From Nafulsella turpanensis ZLM-10 (GTDB lineage: Bacteria; Bacteroidota; Bacteroidia; Cytophagales; Cyclobacteriaceae), in the NCBI RefSeq assembly GCF_000346615.1, contig NZ_ANNU01000006.1, positions 1 to 64,000 on the forward strand: a stretch of DNA of 64,000 nucleotides, given 5' to 3'. Positions 9,342-18,599 of this stretch are shown one piece after another (position 1 is the first letter of the stretch; the number at the start of each line of letters is the position of its first letter). Position numbers and translations under genes: made by a program. Below the pieces are notes generated by a model, which saw only the letters and a list, made by a program, of their open reading frames with translations, was not told the DNA's origin and did not search any database.

Positions 9342-10364
9342 ATGGAGAAGGAAACAACCATTTATGATATCGCAAAGGGGCTGGGGGTTTCTCCCGCAAC
9401 AGTGAGCCGTGCTCTAAACAATAGCCCCGTTGTAAATAAAGAAACCAGGCAGAAGGTATTTGATACCGCCACTGAAATGGGGTACCGTTCAAATATGTTT
9501 GCCAGTAACCTTCGCAGGAAACGGACCCATACTCTTGGTGTAATTGTTCCACGGCTTAACAGCCATTTTATGTCTTCTGTAATTGCAGGCATGGAAAAGG
9601 TGGCAAATGAAGCGGGCTATAACCTGCTTATCAGCCAGTCGCTGGAAACTGCCAAAAAAGAAGCGGCCAATGTAATGGCGATGTTTAACAGCAGGGTCGA
9701 TGGCTTACTGGTCTCCCTGGCTTATAATACAGAAGACATCAGCCACTTTTCTCCTTTTATTAAAAAAGGCATTCCCCTCCTGTTTTTCGACCGCGTGGCT
9801 GAGCACCCAAAATGCACCAGCATTGTAATTGATAATATGCAGGCAGCCCATAAAGCCACCTCTCATCTGGTAGCGCAGGGCTGCACAAACATCGTGCACA
9901 TAACCGGCAACCTCAAAAGAAATGTGTATGCCGATCGATTAAAAGGCTACAAATACGCACTTATTGACAATGAGCTGCCATTCGATGATTCTTTCATCAT
10001 TTCCAATGACCTGAGCGAAGAAGCAGGAATGGAAGCTGCGGGGGAGATCCTGAAGATGAATCCTTTGCCTGACGGGGTGTTTGTGGCCAATGATGCCTGC
10101 GCCGTAGGCTGCATGAAAATATTAAAACAGGCGGGAATCTCCATTCCGAAGGATATTGCGATCGTTGGCTTTAACAATGATCCTGTCTCCCGCGTAATCG
10201 AGCCAAACCTTACGACTGTTAATAACCCGGGGCACAAAATGGGCGAGGTTGCGGTAAGAAACCTGATCATTCATTTAGATGGCTTTTCAGACATTGTGGC
10301 CATGAATACCATTACCCTGAATTCTGAATTAATAATCCGGGAATCTTCCCTGAGGAAGGGATAG
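9342..10364 (+). CDS. LacI-family transcriptional regulator
   Basis: This 340-residue DNA-binding protein probably controls the xylan/glucuronate genes on both sides. The LacI helix-turn-helix is at residues 6-25 (IYDIAKGLGVSPATVSRAL) and the hinge helix ends near 60. The rest is a periplasmic-binding-like effector domain (GVIVPRLNSHF, about 67-77; FVANDACAVG, about 245; GFNNDPVSR, about 276). The effector is likely a sugar or uronic acid from xylan, but the sequence does not show which. Two copies of AACCGATTGCA upstream are candidate operators. The GH67 gene follows after 126 bases with no clear terminator between. Confidence 0.92.
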   Translation: MEKETTIYDIAKGLGVSPATVSRALNNSPVVNKETRQKVFDTATEMGYRSNMFASNLRRKRTHTLGVIVPRLNSHFMSSVIAGMEKVANEAGYNLLISQSLETAKKEAANVMAMFNSRVDGLLVSLAYNTEDISHFSPFIKKGIPLLFFDRVAEHPKCTSIVIDNMQAAHKATSHLVAQGCTNIVHITGNLKRNVYADRLKGYKYALIDNELPFDDSFIISNDLSEEAGMEAAGEILKMNPLPDGVFVANDACAVGCMKILKQAGISIPKDIAIVGFNNDPVSRVIEPNLTTVNNPGHKMGEVAVRNLIIHLDGFSDIVAMNTITLNSELIIRESSLRKG

Positions 10365-10490
10365 AGATTCCTGCCATCCGGGCAATGGGGCCAGCCGCAG
10401 GTTGCCTGAGCCTACAGCCTGCTCCAGAAAGGTTTTAAGGCAGCATCTAAGCTGTAGCCGCTTATTTATAGTACCTTATTAAGTTTTGTG

Positions 10491-12656
10491 ATGCGTATAA
10501 AAACCACCCGCTCTTTAACGTTTCTCATACTCTTCTTTTTTGGATTGCTCTCCCTGCAGGCCGAAGATGGCTACCGCCTATGGCTAAGGTATGAGCTGGT
10601 TGAAGATCAGGAAACGCTTAAAAACTACCGGCAGTCCGCCTCAGAAATAATTGTGGCACCAAACTCCCCTACGCTTTCAGCAGTCGCACAGGAGCTGGAA
10701 AGGGGCCTGGGCCAGATGTTAGGCAAATCAATTCCGCTTACTGAAAAAGTTTCCCGCCAGGGCGCTGTCGTAGCCGGAACCCCCCAAAGTTCTCCGCTTA
10801 TCCGGAGCCTGAACATTGAAGATAAACTAAAGGAAGTGGGCCGTGAAGGTTATCTCCTGCTGTCTGCCCGGCTCCAGGGAAAGAAAGTAACTGTTATTGC
10901 CGCCAATACAGATACTGGTGTGTTGTATGGCAGCTTTCACTTTTTAAGGCTCCTCCAGACCCGGCAATCTATCCATAAACTTTCTCTTTCCAGCTCGCCC
11001 AAAACGCAGCACCGCATCCTCAACCACTGGGACAACCTCGACCGCACGGTGGAGCGGGGCTATGCCGGCTTTTCGCTCTGGGACTGGCACAAACTTCCAG
11101 ATTATACTGACCCGCGCTACATCGATTATGCCCGTGCCAATGCCTCCATTGGCATTAACGGCACCGTGCTAACCAATGTGAATGCCAATGCCCTGGTGCT
11201 TACAGAGGATTACCTCGGAAAAGTTGCTGCGCTGGCAGATGTTTTCCGCCCCTATGGATTAAAGGTGTACCTCACCGCCCGTTTCAGCGCTCCCATGGAA
11301 ATTGGTGGCCTGGAAACTGCCGACCCTGTTGATCCCCGGGTGCAGCAGTGGTGGAAGAGAAAAGCAGATGAAATCTACAGCCACATTCCTGATTTTGGCG
11401 GTTTCCTGGTAAAGGCCGACTCTGAAGGCCAGCCCGGCCCCCATAACTACGGAAGAACCCATGCCGAAGGAGCCAATATGCTGGCCGATGCCCTTGCTCC
11501 CCACGGTGGGATTGTAATGTGGCGCACTTTTGTATACAGCGAAGAAGCGCCGGAAGACCGGGCCAAACAGGCTTACAATGAATTTAAACCACTGGATGGC
11601 AAGTTCAGAGACAACGTTTTGCTGCAGGTAAAAAACGGGGCCATTGACTTCCAGCCACGAGAGCCTTTTCATCCGCTCTTTGGCGCCATGCCCGAAACAC
11701 CGCTTATGATGGAGTTCCAGATTACACAGGAATACCTGGGACAGGGCACCCACCTGGTCTACCTCGCTCCAATGTGGAAAGAAGTACTGGAAGCTGACAC
11801 ATACGCTGAAGGAAAAGGCTCCACTGTGGCTGAGGTGGTAGATGGCAGCCTGAACGACCATCCGCTAACCGCCATGGCCGGCGTAGCCAACATCGGTACC
11901 GACCGTAACTGGACAGGGCACCCTTTCGGGCAGGCCAACTGGTACGCCTTTGGTCGCCTTGCCTGGAACCCCTACCTCTCTTCTGAAGAGATAGCCGAAG
12001 AATGGATAAAGATGACTTTCTCCAATAAACCGGAAGTGGTTCAGGACATTAAGGAGATGATGCTGAATTCTCACGAAGCAGTTGTAAATTATATGACTCC
12101 TCTTGGTTTGCACCACATTATGGCCTGGTCGCACCATTACGGCCCCGGCCCCTGGGTAGCAAACAAGCACCGCGCCGACTGGACCTCGGTTTACTACCAC
12201 CAGGCCGATTCTGCAGGCATCGGCTTTGACCGCACAGCAAGCGGCAGCAATGCCGTTGCCCAGTATGCCCCTCCTCTTGAAGAGAAATTCGGCTCGCCGG
12301 AAAAAGTGCCGGAGAAGTACCTCCTCTGGTTCCACCACCTTCCCTGGGACTATAAAATGAAATCAGGCAATACCCTTTGGGATGAAATGGCGCTTCGCTA
12401 CCAGCAGGGTGTAGACACCGTCAGGCAGATGCAGCAAAGCTGGAATAGCCTGGAAGGGCAGATAGACCCGGAAAGATTTCAGCATGTAAAAACGCTGCTG
12501 GAGATACAGGAAAAAGAGGCGGAATGGTGGCGTGATGCAGTGCTGCTTTATTTCCAGACTTTCTCCGGCAAGCCATTACCGGAAGGGGTTGAGAAGCCAA
12601 CAAAAACTTTAGACTACTTTATGCAGCTGAACCCGAAGTTCGTGCCAGGCAACTAA
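10491..12656 (+). CDS. GH67 alpha-glucuronidase
   Basis: This 721-residue enzyme removes (methyl)glucuronic acid from the terminal xylose of short xylo-oligosaccharides. The ATG at 10491 was preferred over the adjacent GTG at 10488. A signal peptide (hydrophobic core about 8-22, ending LQA/E) points to the periplasm. Family motifs are clear: [10 protein letters not shown] holds E312, the presumed acid, and AIDFQPREP then ITQEYLGQG hold D386 and E414. The 28-residue spacing of the last two matches the catalytic carboxylate pair known from GH67 enzymes of Cellvibrio. It pairs functionally with the GH115 at 3.7 kb and lies in a plus-strand run with the regulator, SDR and GH10. Confidence 0.94.
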   Translation: MRIKTTRSLTFLILFFFGLLSLQAEDGYRLWLRYELVEDQETLKNYRQSASEIIVAPNSPTLSAVAQELERGLGQMLGKSIPLTEKVSRQGAVVAGTPQSSPLIRSLNIEDKLKEVGREGYLLLSARLQGKKVTVIAANTDTGVLYGSFHFLRLLQTRQSIHKLSLSSSPKTQHRILNHWDNLDRTVERGYAGFSLWDWHKLPDYTDPRYIDYARANASIGINGTVLTNVNANALVLTEDYLGKVAALADVFRPYGLKVYLTARFSAPMEIGGLETADPVDPRVQQWWKRKADEIYSHIPDFGGFLVKADSEGQPGPHNYGRTHAEGANMLADALAPHGGIVMWRTFVYSEEAPEDRAKQAYNEFKPLDGKFRDNVLLQVKNGAIDFQPREPFHPLFGAMPETPLMMEFQITQEYLGQGTHLVYLAPMWKEVLEADTYAEGKGSTVAEVVDGSLNDHPLTAMAGVANIGTDRNWTGHPFGQANWYAFGRLAWNPYLSSEEIAEEWIKMTFSNKPEVVQDIKEMMLNSHEAVVNYMTPLGLHHIMAWSHHYGPGPWVANKHRADWTSVYYHQADSAGIGFDRTASGSNAVAQYAPPLEEKFGSPEKVPEKYLLWFHHLPWDYKMKSGNTLWDEMALRYQQGVDTVRQMQQSWNSLEGQIDPERFQHVKTLLEIQEKEAEWWRDAVLLYFQTFSGKPLPEGVEKPTKTLDYFMQLNPKFVPGN

Positions 12657-12697
12657 TACCAGAATCAGCTAAAAATAGCCTTTAACGATAAAAAGAA

Positions 12698-13456
12698 ATG
12701 AACGAGAACAGGAATCCGGAGCATAAAATTGCTATTGTAACCGGCGGAGCATCAGGATTGGGCTATGCCATAGCTGAAAAATTTGTGCAGGAAGATATCC
12801 GCACCATCATTATCGGGCGAAATGAGGAAAAGCTAAAGGCGGCGAAAGAAAAGCTGGGCAGCCTGTGTGCTGCCATAAGCTTCGACCTTACTGAGCTCGG
12901 GCAAATACCGGCACTGGTAGAAAGCATTCACAGGGAGTTCGGCAAAATAGATATCCTGGTAAATAATGCCGGCATTAACCAGAAGAAGGCTTTCACGGAA
13001 GTAACGGATGAAGACTTCCAGCGCATTCTTTTAACCAACCTGACAGCTGTTTTTGCCCTTAGCCGGGAAGTAGCCAAGGTAATGATACCGCAGGGAAGCG
13101 GAGCGATTGTAAACATCAGCTCCATGGCTGCACAATACGGAATTCCGAAGGTAATTTCTTATTCAGCGGCTAAAACCGGTGTGGAAGGAATGACCAGGGC
13201 TATGGCGGTTGATCTTTCCCCTCTTGGAATTCGTGTCAATTGCGTGGCCCCGGGCTTTATTGCCACCGACATGTCGGCCAAAGCATTCGATAGCGAGCCG
13301 GAACGCAGGAACAAGGTTTTATCCAGAACCCCGATGGGTAAGCTGGGAGAGCCGGCTGATGTTGCCGGGGCGGTTTACTTCTATGCCACAGCGGGAGCCA
13401 AATATGTAACCGGCACCATTCTTCCCGTAGATGGCGGCAATTCCATCGGCTTTTAG
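12698..13456 (+). CDS. SDR-family dehydrogenase, candidate fructuronate reductase
   Basis: This is a 252-residue classical short-chain dehydrogenase. The NAD(P) motif GGASGLG (about 16-22), NNAG (about 89-92), the catalytic Ser in NISSMA and the YSAAK pair (about 154-158) are all present; it ends in PVDGGNSIGF. It lies 41 bases after GH67 and before a GH10, in a locus that also holds uxuA. By context it may reduce fructuronate to mannonate, the step before UxuA, as SDR-type UxuB proteins do in some xylan-degrading bacteria. A 2-keto-3-deoxygluconate-type or gluconate dehydrogenase role is also possible. Confidence 0.85.
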   Translation: MNENRNPEHKIAIVTGGASGLGYAIAEKFVQEDIRTIIIGRNEEKLKAAKEKLGSLCAAISFDLTELGQIPALVESIHREFGKIDILVNNAGINQKKAFTEVTDEDFQRILLTNLTAVFALSREVAKVMIPQGSGAIVNISSMAAQYGIPKVISYSAAKTGVEGMTRAMAVDLSPLGIRVNCVAPGFIATDMSAKAFDSEPERRNKVLSRTPMGKLGEPADVAGAVYFYATAGAKYVTGTILPVDGGNSIGF

Positions 13457-13531
13457 CAAGGACTGATTCTCTTTTAAGCTACATCTAATTATAAACCTGG
13501 GGGGTTTTCCTTCCCATCTAAAAACATAACA

Positions 13532-14677
13532 ATGAGTGTATTTTACAAAAAACGGTTTGCTCCTCTCCTCTTGCTTGCCTGCACAGGGGCCTACTCCTGC
13601 AGCAGTTCTGAGCAGGCAGCAGAAGAAACGCCAACCTCTTTAAAAGAAGCAGCTGAAGGCGATTTCTACATAGGCGCTGCCCTTAATTACGACCAGGTAT
13701 ATGGCAGAGAAGAGGAGGCAGTGGCCCTTATAAAGGAAGAGTTTAATACCATCAGCCCGGAGAACATGCTGAAAATGGGACCTATCCATCCCGAACAAAA
13801 CGTTTATAACTTTGAACCGGCCGATAAGTATGTTGCCTTTGGCGAAGAAAATGATATGTTTACCATAGGACATACCCTGGTTTGGCATAGCCAGGCACCC
13901 GACTGGATATTTGTAGACAAGGAAGGAAATACGGTAGGCAGAGATACACTGCTCCAGCGGATGGAAGATCATATTGCCACTGTTGCCGGCCGCTACAAAG
14001 GAAAGATAGATGGCTGGGATGTGGTAAATGAAGCCCTTGAAGATGATGGCAGCCTCCGCCAGACCAAATGGCTCGAAATTATTGGTGAAGAGTATCTTCA
14101 AAAGGCCTTTGAGTTTGCCAAAGAGGCCGACCCCGAAGCAGAACTCTACTATAACGACTACAGTCTGTGGAAACCCGCCAAGCGCGAAGCGGCTGTACAC
14201 CTTGTTAAAAACCTGCAGGAAAAAGGAATACAGGTAGATGGCGTGGGCATGCAGGGCCATTATGGAATTGATTATCCTTCTCTGGAAGATATTGAAGCCA
14301 GTATTAACGCCTTTGCCGATCTGGGCGTAAAAGTAATGATAACCGAACTGGATGTGGACCTGCTACCCAACCCAAGCAACAGACAAGGGGCCGACATTGC
14401 CATGACTTTCGAACCCCAGGAAGGATTTAACCCTTATGCCGAAGGCCTTCCTGATTCTGTTCAGCAAAAGCTTACCCGGCGCTATGCCGATTTGTTTGAG
14501 CTGTTCCATAAACACCGCGACAAAATCAGCCGGGTAACTTTCTGGGGCGTGGCTGACAAGCACTCCTGGCTAAATGACTGGCCAATGGAAGGGCGACGCA
14601 GCTATCCCTTACTGTTTGACAGGGACTATCAGCCTAAGCCAGCCTACGAAGCGGTAATGGAGGCAGTATCGGAATAA
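13532..14677 (+). CDS. GH10 endo-xylanase, lipoprotein
   Basis: This 381-residue xylanase is predicted to be membrane-anchored. A lipobox places Cys23 (TGAYSCSSS) as the lipidated residue, followed by an acidic linker. The GH10 barrel spans about 45-375; the acid/base is E167 in WDVVNEALED and the nucleophile is E272 in MITELDVD. VWHSQAPDW (about 118-126) is the usual substrate-binding stretch. Unlike the T9SS GH10 at 0.6 kb it has no C-terminal sorting domain, so the two xylanases should work at different places, the exported one on polymer and this one on shorter chains. It is last in its plus-strand run and is followed by a strong terminator. Confidence 0.94.
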   Translation: MSVFYKKRFAPLLLLACTGAYSCSSSEQAAEETPTSLKEAAEGDFYIGAALNYDQVYGREEEAVALIKEEFNTISPENMLKMGPIHPEQNVYNFEPADKYVAFGEENDMFTIGHTLVWHSQAPDWIFVDKEGNTVGRDTLLQRMEDHIATVAGRYKGKIDGWDVVNEALEDDGSLRQTKWLEIIGEEYLQKAFEFAKEADPEAELYYNDYSLWKPAKREAAVHLVKNLQEKGIQVDGVGMQGHYGIDYPSLEDIEASINAFADLGVKVMITELDVDLLPNPSNRQGADIAMTFEPQEGFNPYAEGLPDSVQQKLTRRYADLFELFHKHRDKISRVTFWGVADKHSWLNDWPMEGRRSYPLLFDRDYQPKPAYEAVMEAVSE

Positions 14678-14701
14678 CAGTGTTTAAACAGCTAATATAT
14701 T

Positions 14702-14739
14702 AACAAAACAGGCGCCTCTTAAGGGGTGCCTGTTTTGTT
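14702..14739. terminator. Bidirectional terminator between GH10 and uxuA
   Basis: A 15-bp stem (14702-14716 with 14725-14739, one G-T pair) has A-rich and T-rich flanks on either side. It serves the convergent ends of the plus-strand GH10 gene and minus-strand uxuA. Confidence 0.88.
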
Positions 14740-14751
14740 TTACAGATAACA

Positions 14752-15942
14752 CTATTCCATCGAAAAAGCTCTTTTTATGCCAAGCTCAAGTCCCCGCAGT
14801 TCGGCCAGCCCACGCAGGCGCCCGATCGCAGAATAACCGGGAATAGTCTTTTTCTGCAGGTCGTCCAGCATCTGGTGCCCATGGTCAGGCCGCAAAGGCA
14901 TGCGATAATCCATCCGCCCTTCCTGCTTTCTTCTTTGCTGTTCTTCCAGCAGGGCCTTCATTACGCTGAACATATCCACATCACCCGTCAGGTGGTCTGA
15001 TTCATAGAAGCTGCTTTCTGCCTCCCGAATCGTACTGCGGAGGTGCACAAAATTTATCCGCTTCCCCAGGCGCTTTACCATCCCTTCCAAATCATTATCT
15101 GCCCTTACACCTAAGGAGCCGGTGCAGAAGCAAAGGCCATTGCCAGGGCTCTCTACCGCCGCCAGGATTTCCTTTATATCTTCCTCTGTGGAAACGATAC
15201 GGGGAAGACCAAGAATGGGAAAAGGCGGATCATCGGGATGGATGGCCATGCGGATACCAGCCTCTTCTGCAACAGGAATAACTTCAGAGAGGAAATAAAA
15301 CAGGTTTTGCTTTAGCTCAGCCGCTCCAATATGTTTGTACACATCCAGGGCTGCCTGCAGCTGTTCCATCGTATAATTTTCGCCCACCCCGGGAAAGCCT
15401 GCCACAATGGTCGTAAGCAGCCTGCTTACCTCTTCCTCAGCAAGGGAATCCAGGAAGGCCTTTGCTTTTTGCTGTTGCGCAGGTGTATAAGTCACCTCGG
15501 CTCCCGGTCTTTTTAGTAAAAAGAGCTCGAAAGCAGCAAAAGCCACTGCATCGTACTGCAAAGCAGTAGAGCCGTCGGCCATTAAATAGGCATGGTGGGT
15601 TCTTGTGGCATCCAGTACAGGCATAAAATTGTAACATACCGTATCTACGCCACAGGCTCCCAGGTTCAGGAGGCTTTGCTTATAATTTTCCAGGTAAGCC
15701 TGGTAATTGCCACTGCGGGTTTTAATACTTTCATGCACCGGAATGCTCTCTGCGACAGACCAGTTTAAACCGGCACTTTCTACCTCTCGCTTCCTTTTCA
15801 GAATTTCTTCCTTCTCCCAAACCTCACCGGTGGGCACATGGTGCAGGGCCGTTACAATTCCCGTGGCTCCGGCCTGTTTGCTGTCTGCCAGGCTAACCGG
15901 ATCTTCCGGCCCATACCAGCGCCAGGTTTGTTCCATGCTCAT
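14752..15942 (-). CDS. uxuA: Mannonate dehydratase UxuA
   Basis: This 396-residue cytoplasmic enzyme dehydrates D-mannonate to 2-keto-3-deoxy-D-gluconate, the third step of glucuronate breakdown. It opens with [16 protein letters not shown], a hallmark of the family, and shows metal-binding stretches [16 protein letters not shown] (about 235-250), FCTGSLG (about 275), NFVHLRS (about 298) and [12 protein letters not shown] (about 350-361). Length is normal for UxuA. It follows galM by 110 bases on the same strand. Uronate isomerase (uxaC) and the KDG kinase and aldolase are not in the window, so the pathway is completed elsewhere. Confidence 0.95.
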   Translation of the reverse strand: MSMEQTWRWYGPEDPVSLADSKQAGATGIVTALHHVPTGEVWEKEEILKRKREVESAGLNWSVAESIPVHESIKTRSGNYQAYLENYKQSLLNLGACGVDTVCYNFMPVLDATRTHHAYLMADGSTALQYDAVAFAAFELFLLKRPGAEVTYTPAQQQKAKAFLDSLAEEEVSRLLTTIVAGFPGVGENYTMEQLQAALDVYKHIGAAELKQNLFYFLSEVIPVAEEAGIRMAIHPDDPPFPILGLPRIVSTEEDIKEILAAVESPGNGLCFCTGSLGVRADNDLEGMVKRLGKRINFVHLRSTIREAESSFYESDHLTGDVDMFSVMKALLEEQQRRKQEGRMDYRMPLRPDHGHQMLDDLQKKTIPGYSAIGRLRGLAELRGLELGIKRAFSME

Positions 15943-16052
15943 ATTTTTCTTCTTATCGGTTATTCGTTTTTCAGGCAGGCAATGAAGGCAGGCCAGTTAC
16001 AATATTTAGCACTAAGAAAGTGTGCAAAGCACTCTTAATAACAGGTTCCCTC

Positions 16053-17123
16053 TTACTTTACTGAAAACTTAAATATCGTCCGGCTCTGGTACTGCTCTCC
16101 CGGCCATAGTTCTGCAGAGGGAAAAGCCGGCTGGTTTGGGGCATCCGGAAAGTGCTGCGTTTCGAGACAAAGCCCTGAATGGGGCAAATACTTTCGCCCT
16201 TCTTTGCCGGTGAGGGCTCCGGTTAAATTGTTACCTGTATAAAACTGAACACCAGGTTCACTGGTATAGACCTCCAGCAACCTCCTGCTATCCGGCTCAA
16301 ACACGCTTGCCGCCAGTTTTAATTCTTTCGGCTTTCCATTCAGCACAAAGCAGTGGTCGAAGCCTTTCGCGTAGGTAAGCTGTTTATTGTCAGCCTTCAT
16401 CTTTGGCGCAATAGCCTCAGGTGTTCTGAAGTCGAAAGGGGTGCCACCTACCGGCTGTAACTCGCCGGTGGGAATCATGGAAGCATTAACAGGAATAAAG
16501 GTGTCGGCCGGGAGCATAAGCTCGTGATCAAGAATATCCTTCTTCGCATCTCCCGCCAGGTTAAAATAGGAATGGTGCGTAAGATTAACAATGGTGGCTT
16601 TATCTGTTTCTGCCCGGTAAGTTATTTGCAGTTCATTCTTGTTGGTGAGCATATACGTAACCTCTACCCTCAGCCTGCCGGGGTATCCCTCTTCCCCATC
16701 TTCACTTACATAACTGAGCCTTAAGCCTAACCCCTCTTCCTCATAGACTTCCTCCGCCTGCCATAAAACTTTATCGAACCCTTTTTCACCTCCATGTAAA
16801 TGGTTAGGCCCGTCGTTGGTTGCCAGTGTATAGTCATTGCCGTTCAGGCTAAACTTCCCTCCGGCAATTCTATTGCCGAAGCGCCCGATAATGGCTCCGA
16901 AAAAAGGAGACTCCTGCCTGTAAGCATCGCTCAGATAATCTGAAAGGGAATCAAATCCCAGCACCACGTCTTTGAGCTTTCCTTCTTTGTCGGGCGCCAT
17001 CAGCGATACCACAGTTCCTCCGTAATTCATTATTTTCACCCTTAGCTCCGCATTCCAAAGGGTAAAAAGGTCCACGGGAGTACCGTCTGCCAGTTTGCCA
17101 AAGGGGGTTTTCTCTATTTTCAT
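16053..17123 (-). CDS. galM: Aldose 1-epimerase (mutarotase)
   Basis: This 356-residue enzyme interconverts alpha and beta anomers of aldoses such as xylose, glucose or galactose, which speeds entry of released sugars into metabolism. Family motifs include GRFGNRIAGGKF (about 80-91), NDGPNHLHGGEKGFD (about 103-117), NLTHHSYFNLAG (about 182-193, catalytic His) and CLETQHFPDAPN (about 322-333, with the catalytic Glu). No signal peptide is seen, so it is probably cytoplasmic. It lies after the GH43 lipoprotein, separated by a terminator-like hairpin at 17205-17262, and before uxuA. Confidence 0.93.
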   Translation of the reverse strand: MKIEKTPFGKLADGTPVDLFTLWNAELRVKIMNYGGTVVSLMAPDKEGKLKDVVLGFDSLSDYLSDAYRQESPFFGAIIGRFGNRIAGGKFSLNGNDYTLATNDGPNHLHGGEKGFDKVLWQAEEVYEEEGLGLRLSYVSEDGEEGYPGRLRVEVTYMLTNKNELQITYRAETDKATIVNLTHHSYFNLAGDAKKDILDHELMLPADTFIPVNASMIPTGELQPVGGTPFDFRTPEAIAPKMKADNKQLTYAKGFDHCFVLNGKPKELKLAASVFEPDSRRLLEVYTSEPGVQFYTGNNLTGALTGKEGRKYLPHSGLCLETQHFPDAPNQPAFPSAELWPGEQYQSRTIFKFSVK

Positions 17124-17204
17124 ATCAGTGTTTCATCGTTTATATGGCTATTAGCAGGAGCCGGAAGAGTTACCGATACCGGGAGATGTTCCCAGAAGAT
17201 AAGC

Positions 17205-17262
17205 AAAAACCTCCGGTCTCCGGACAGGAAAAAGCATTCTTTCTCATCCTGAAACCGGAGGT
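17205..17262 (-). terminator. Terminator after the GH43 lipoprotein gene
   Basis: A 9-bp perfect stem, ACCTCCGGT (17209-17217) with ACCGGAGGT (17254-17262), encloses a partly paired loop. On the minus strand it is followed by five T. It lies 64 bases past the GH43 stop and would separate that gene from galM. Confidence 0.65.
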
Positions 17263-17325
17263 CTTCTTTTGGCGCTCACTCCTTTTTCGGGGCAGGTGCC
17301 CACTTAGCTAATTACTTTCTGCACA

Positions 17326-18438
17326 TTACTCATAGTAAGCATCAATGGTTTCGATGGTACCATCTGGCCTGTGGGTAAGCTCAGTAACCTTAATGTTTCT
17401 CAGGTGCGTCTGACCTTCGGAAAGTTCCGTATCATGGTAAAACAGGTACCACTTTCCATCAACCTCAACAATTGAGTGGTGGTTGGTCCAGCCAAGTACC
17501 GGCTTCAGTATCACCCCCTGGTAAGTAAAGGGTCCGTAAGGACTGTCACCTGTGGCATATGCAATGTTATGCGTATCGCCGGTAGAGTAAGAAAGGTAAT
17601 ATTTGCCGTTGTAACGGTGCACCCAGGCAGCTTCAAAGAATCGTCTTTCGTTATCACCGGCCAGCAGCGGTTCTCCATTCTCATCCAGAATCTGTACGTC
17701 TCTTACCTCTTCGCTAAAGCCAAGCATATCGTCGCTCATACGGGCTACTTTTGGCATTAAGGCAGGCTCATTGTCCGCAGGGTAAACATCTTCCGGCTTA
17801 TACTCTCCGGTGGCCCACCTCTGGAGCTGCCCTCCCCATATTCCGCCAAAATACATATAGTACTGGCCATCGGTATCTTTGTACACGGCGGGGTCAATGC
17901 TAAAGCTTTTTGCGATAGGCTGCTCTTCCGGCTTAAACGGGCCGGTAGGCGACTGGCTGGTAGCCACGCCTATTCTGAAAACATCGTTTTTATCTTTTAC
18001 AGGAAAATAGAGGTAGTAGGTCCCGTCTTTATAAGCCGCATCGGGCGCCCAAAGCTGGCGGCCTGCCCAAGGAATATCTTTAATATCCAGTGCCACCCCA
18101 TGATCGGTAATTTCTCCGCCTATGCTATCCATGGAAAACACATGGTAGTCTTTCATGTCAAAATGGGAGCCATCATCATTCATTGGGATTCCTGATTCTA
18201 TATCATGCGACGGGTAGATATAAATCCTGCCATTGAACACATGAGCAGAGGGATCGGCGGTATAGATATCAGTGACCAGAGGCTCGTTCAGGAAGCGGTT
18301 ATCTTCTGAAAGCGCCTCCTGCTGGTCTGTTTCATCGTTTTCTACTTCAGCTGTGCCTGTGCTCTGGCAGGCGGTTGATAAAACAGAAGAGCCTATCAGG
18401 AAGATGGCCAGGTACTTTAAGTAAATGTTCTGAATCAT
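17326..18438 (-). CDS. GH43 glycosidase, lipoprotein
   Basis: This 370-residue GH43 enzyme is probably a beta-xylosidase or arabinofuranosidase. Lipobox Cys24 (LSTACQS) suggests a lipid anchor, followed by an acidic linker to about residue 48. The three GH43 carboxylates are visible: D62 in TADPSAHVF, D182 in SIDPAVYKD and E269 in RFFEAAWVHRY. It has a single catalytic domain, unlike the GH43 at 1.9 kb with its extra C-terminal domain. It lies between an aldo/keto reductase and galM; a terminator-like hairpin follows it. Confidence 0.9.
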   Translation of the reverse strand: MIQNIYLKYLAIFLIGSSVLSTACQSTGTAEVENDETDQQEALSEDNRFLNEPLVTDIYTADPSAHVFNGRIYIYPSHDIESGIPMNDDGSHFDMKDYHVFSMDSIGGEITDHGVALDIKDIPWAGRQLWAPDAAYKDGTYYLYFPVKDKNDVFRIGVATSQSPTGPFKPEEQPIAKSFSIDPAVYKDTDGQYYMYFGGIWGGQLQRWATGEYKPEDVYPADNEPALMPKVARMSDDMLGFSEEVRDVQILDENGEPLLAGDNERRFFEAAWVHRYNGKYYLSYSTGDTHNIAYATGDSPYGPFTYQGVILKPVLGWTNHHSIVEVDGKWYLFYHDTELSEGQTHLRNIKVTELTHRPDGTIETIDAYYE

Positions 18439-18599
18439 TTTTTAATAGTTGGTAAAACACTTCAAATTAGAGATAAATCTTTTTATAAAGCTGCCGGCTA
18501 ACAGAGCAAAGTACTGCTAACCGGGCAGCTGAAAATGCTGTTTAATAGCTGGCAGAAACGGAGGCGGCTTGGCGGCAACTCATGCTCCCTTTCAGTCTA

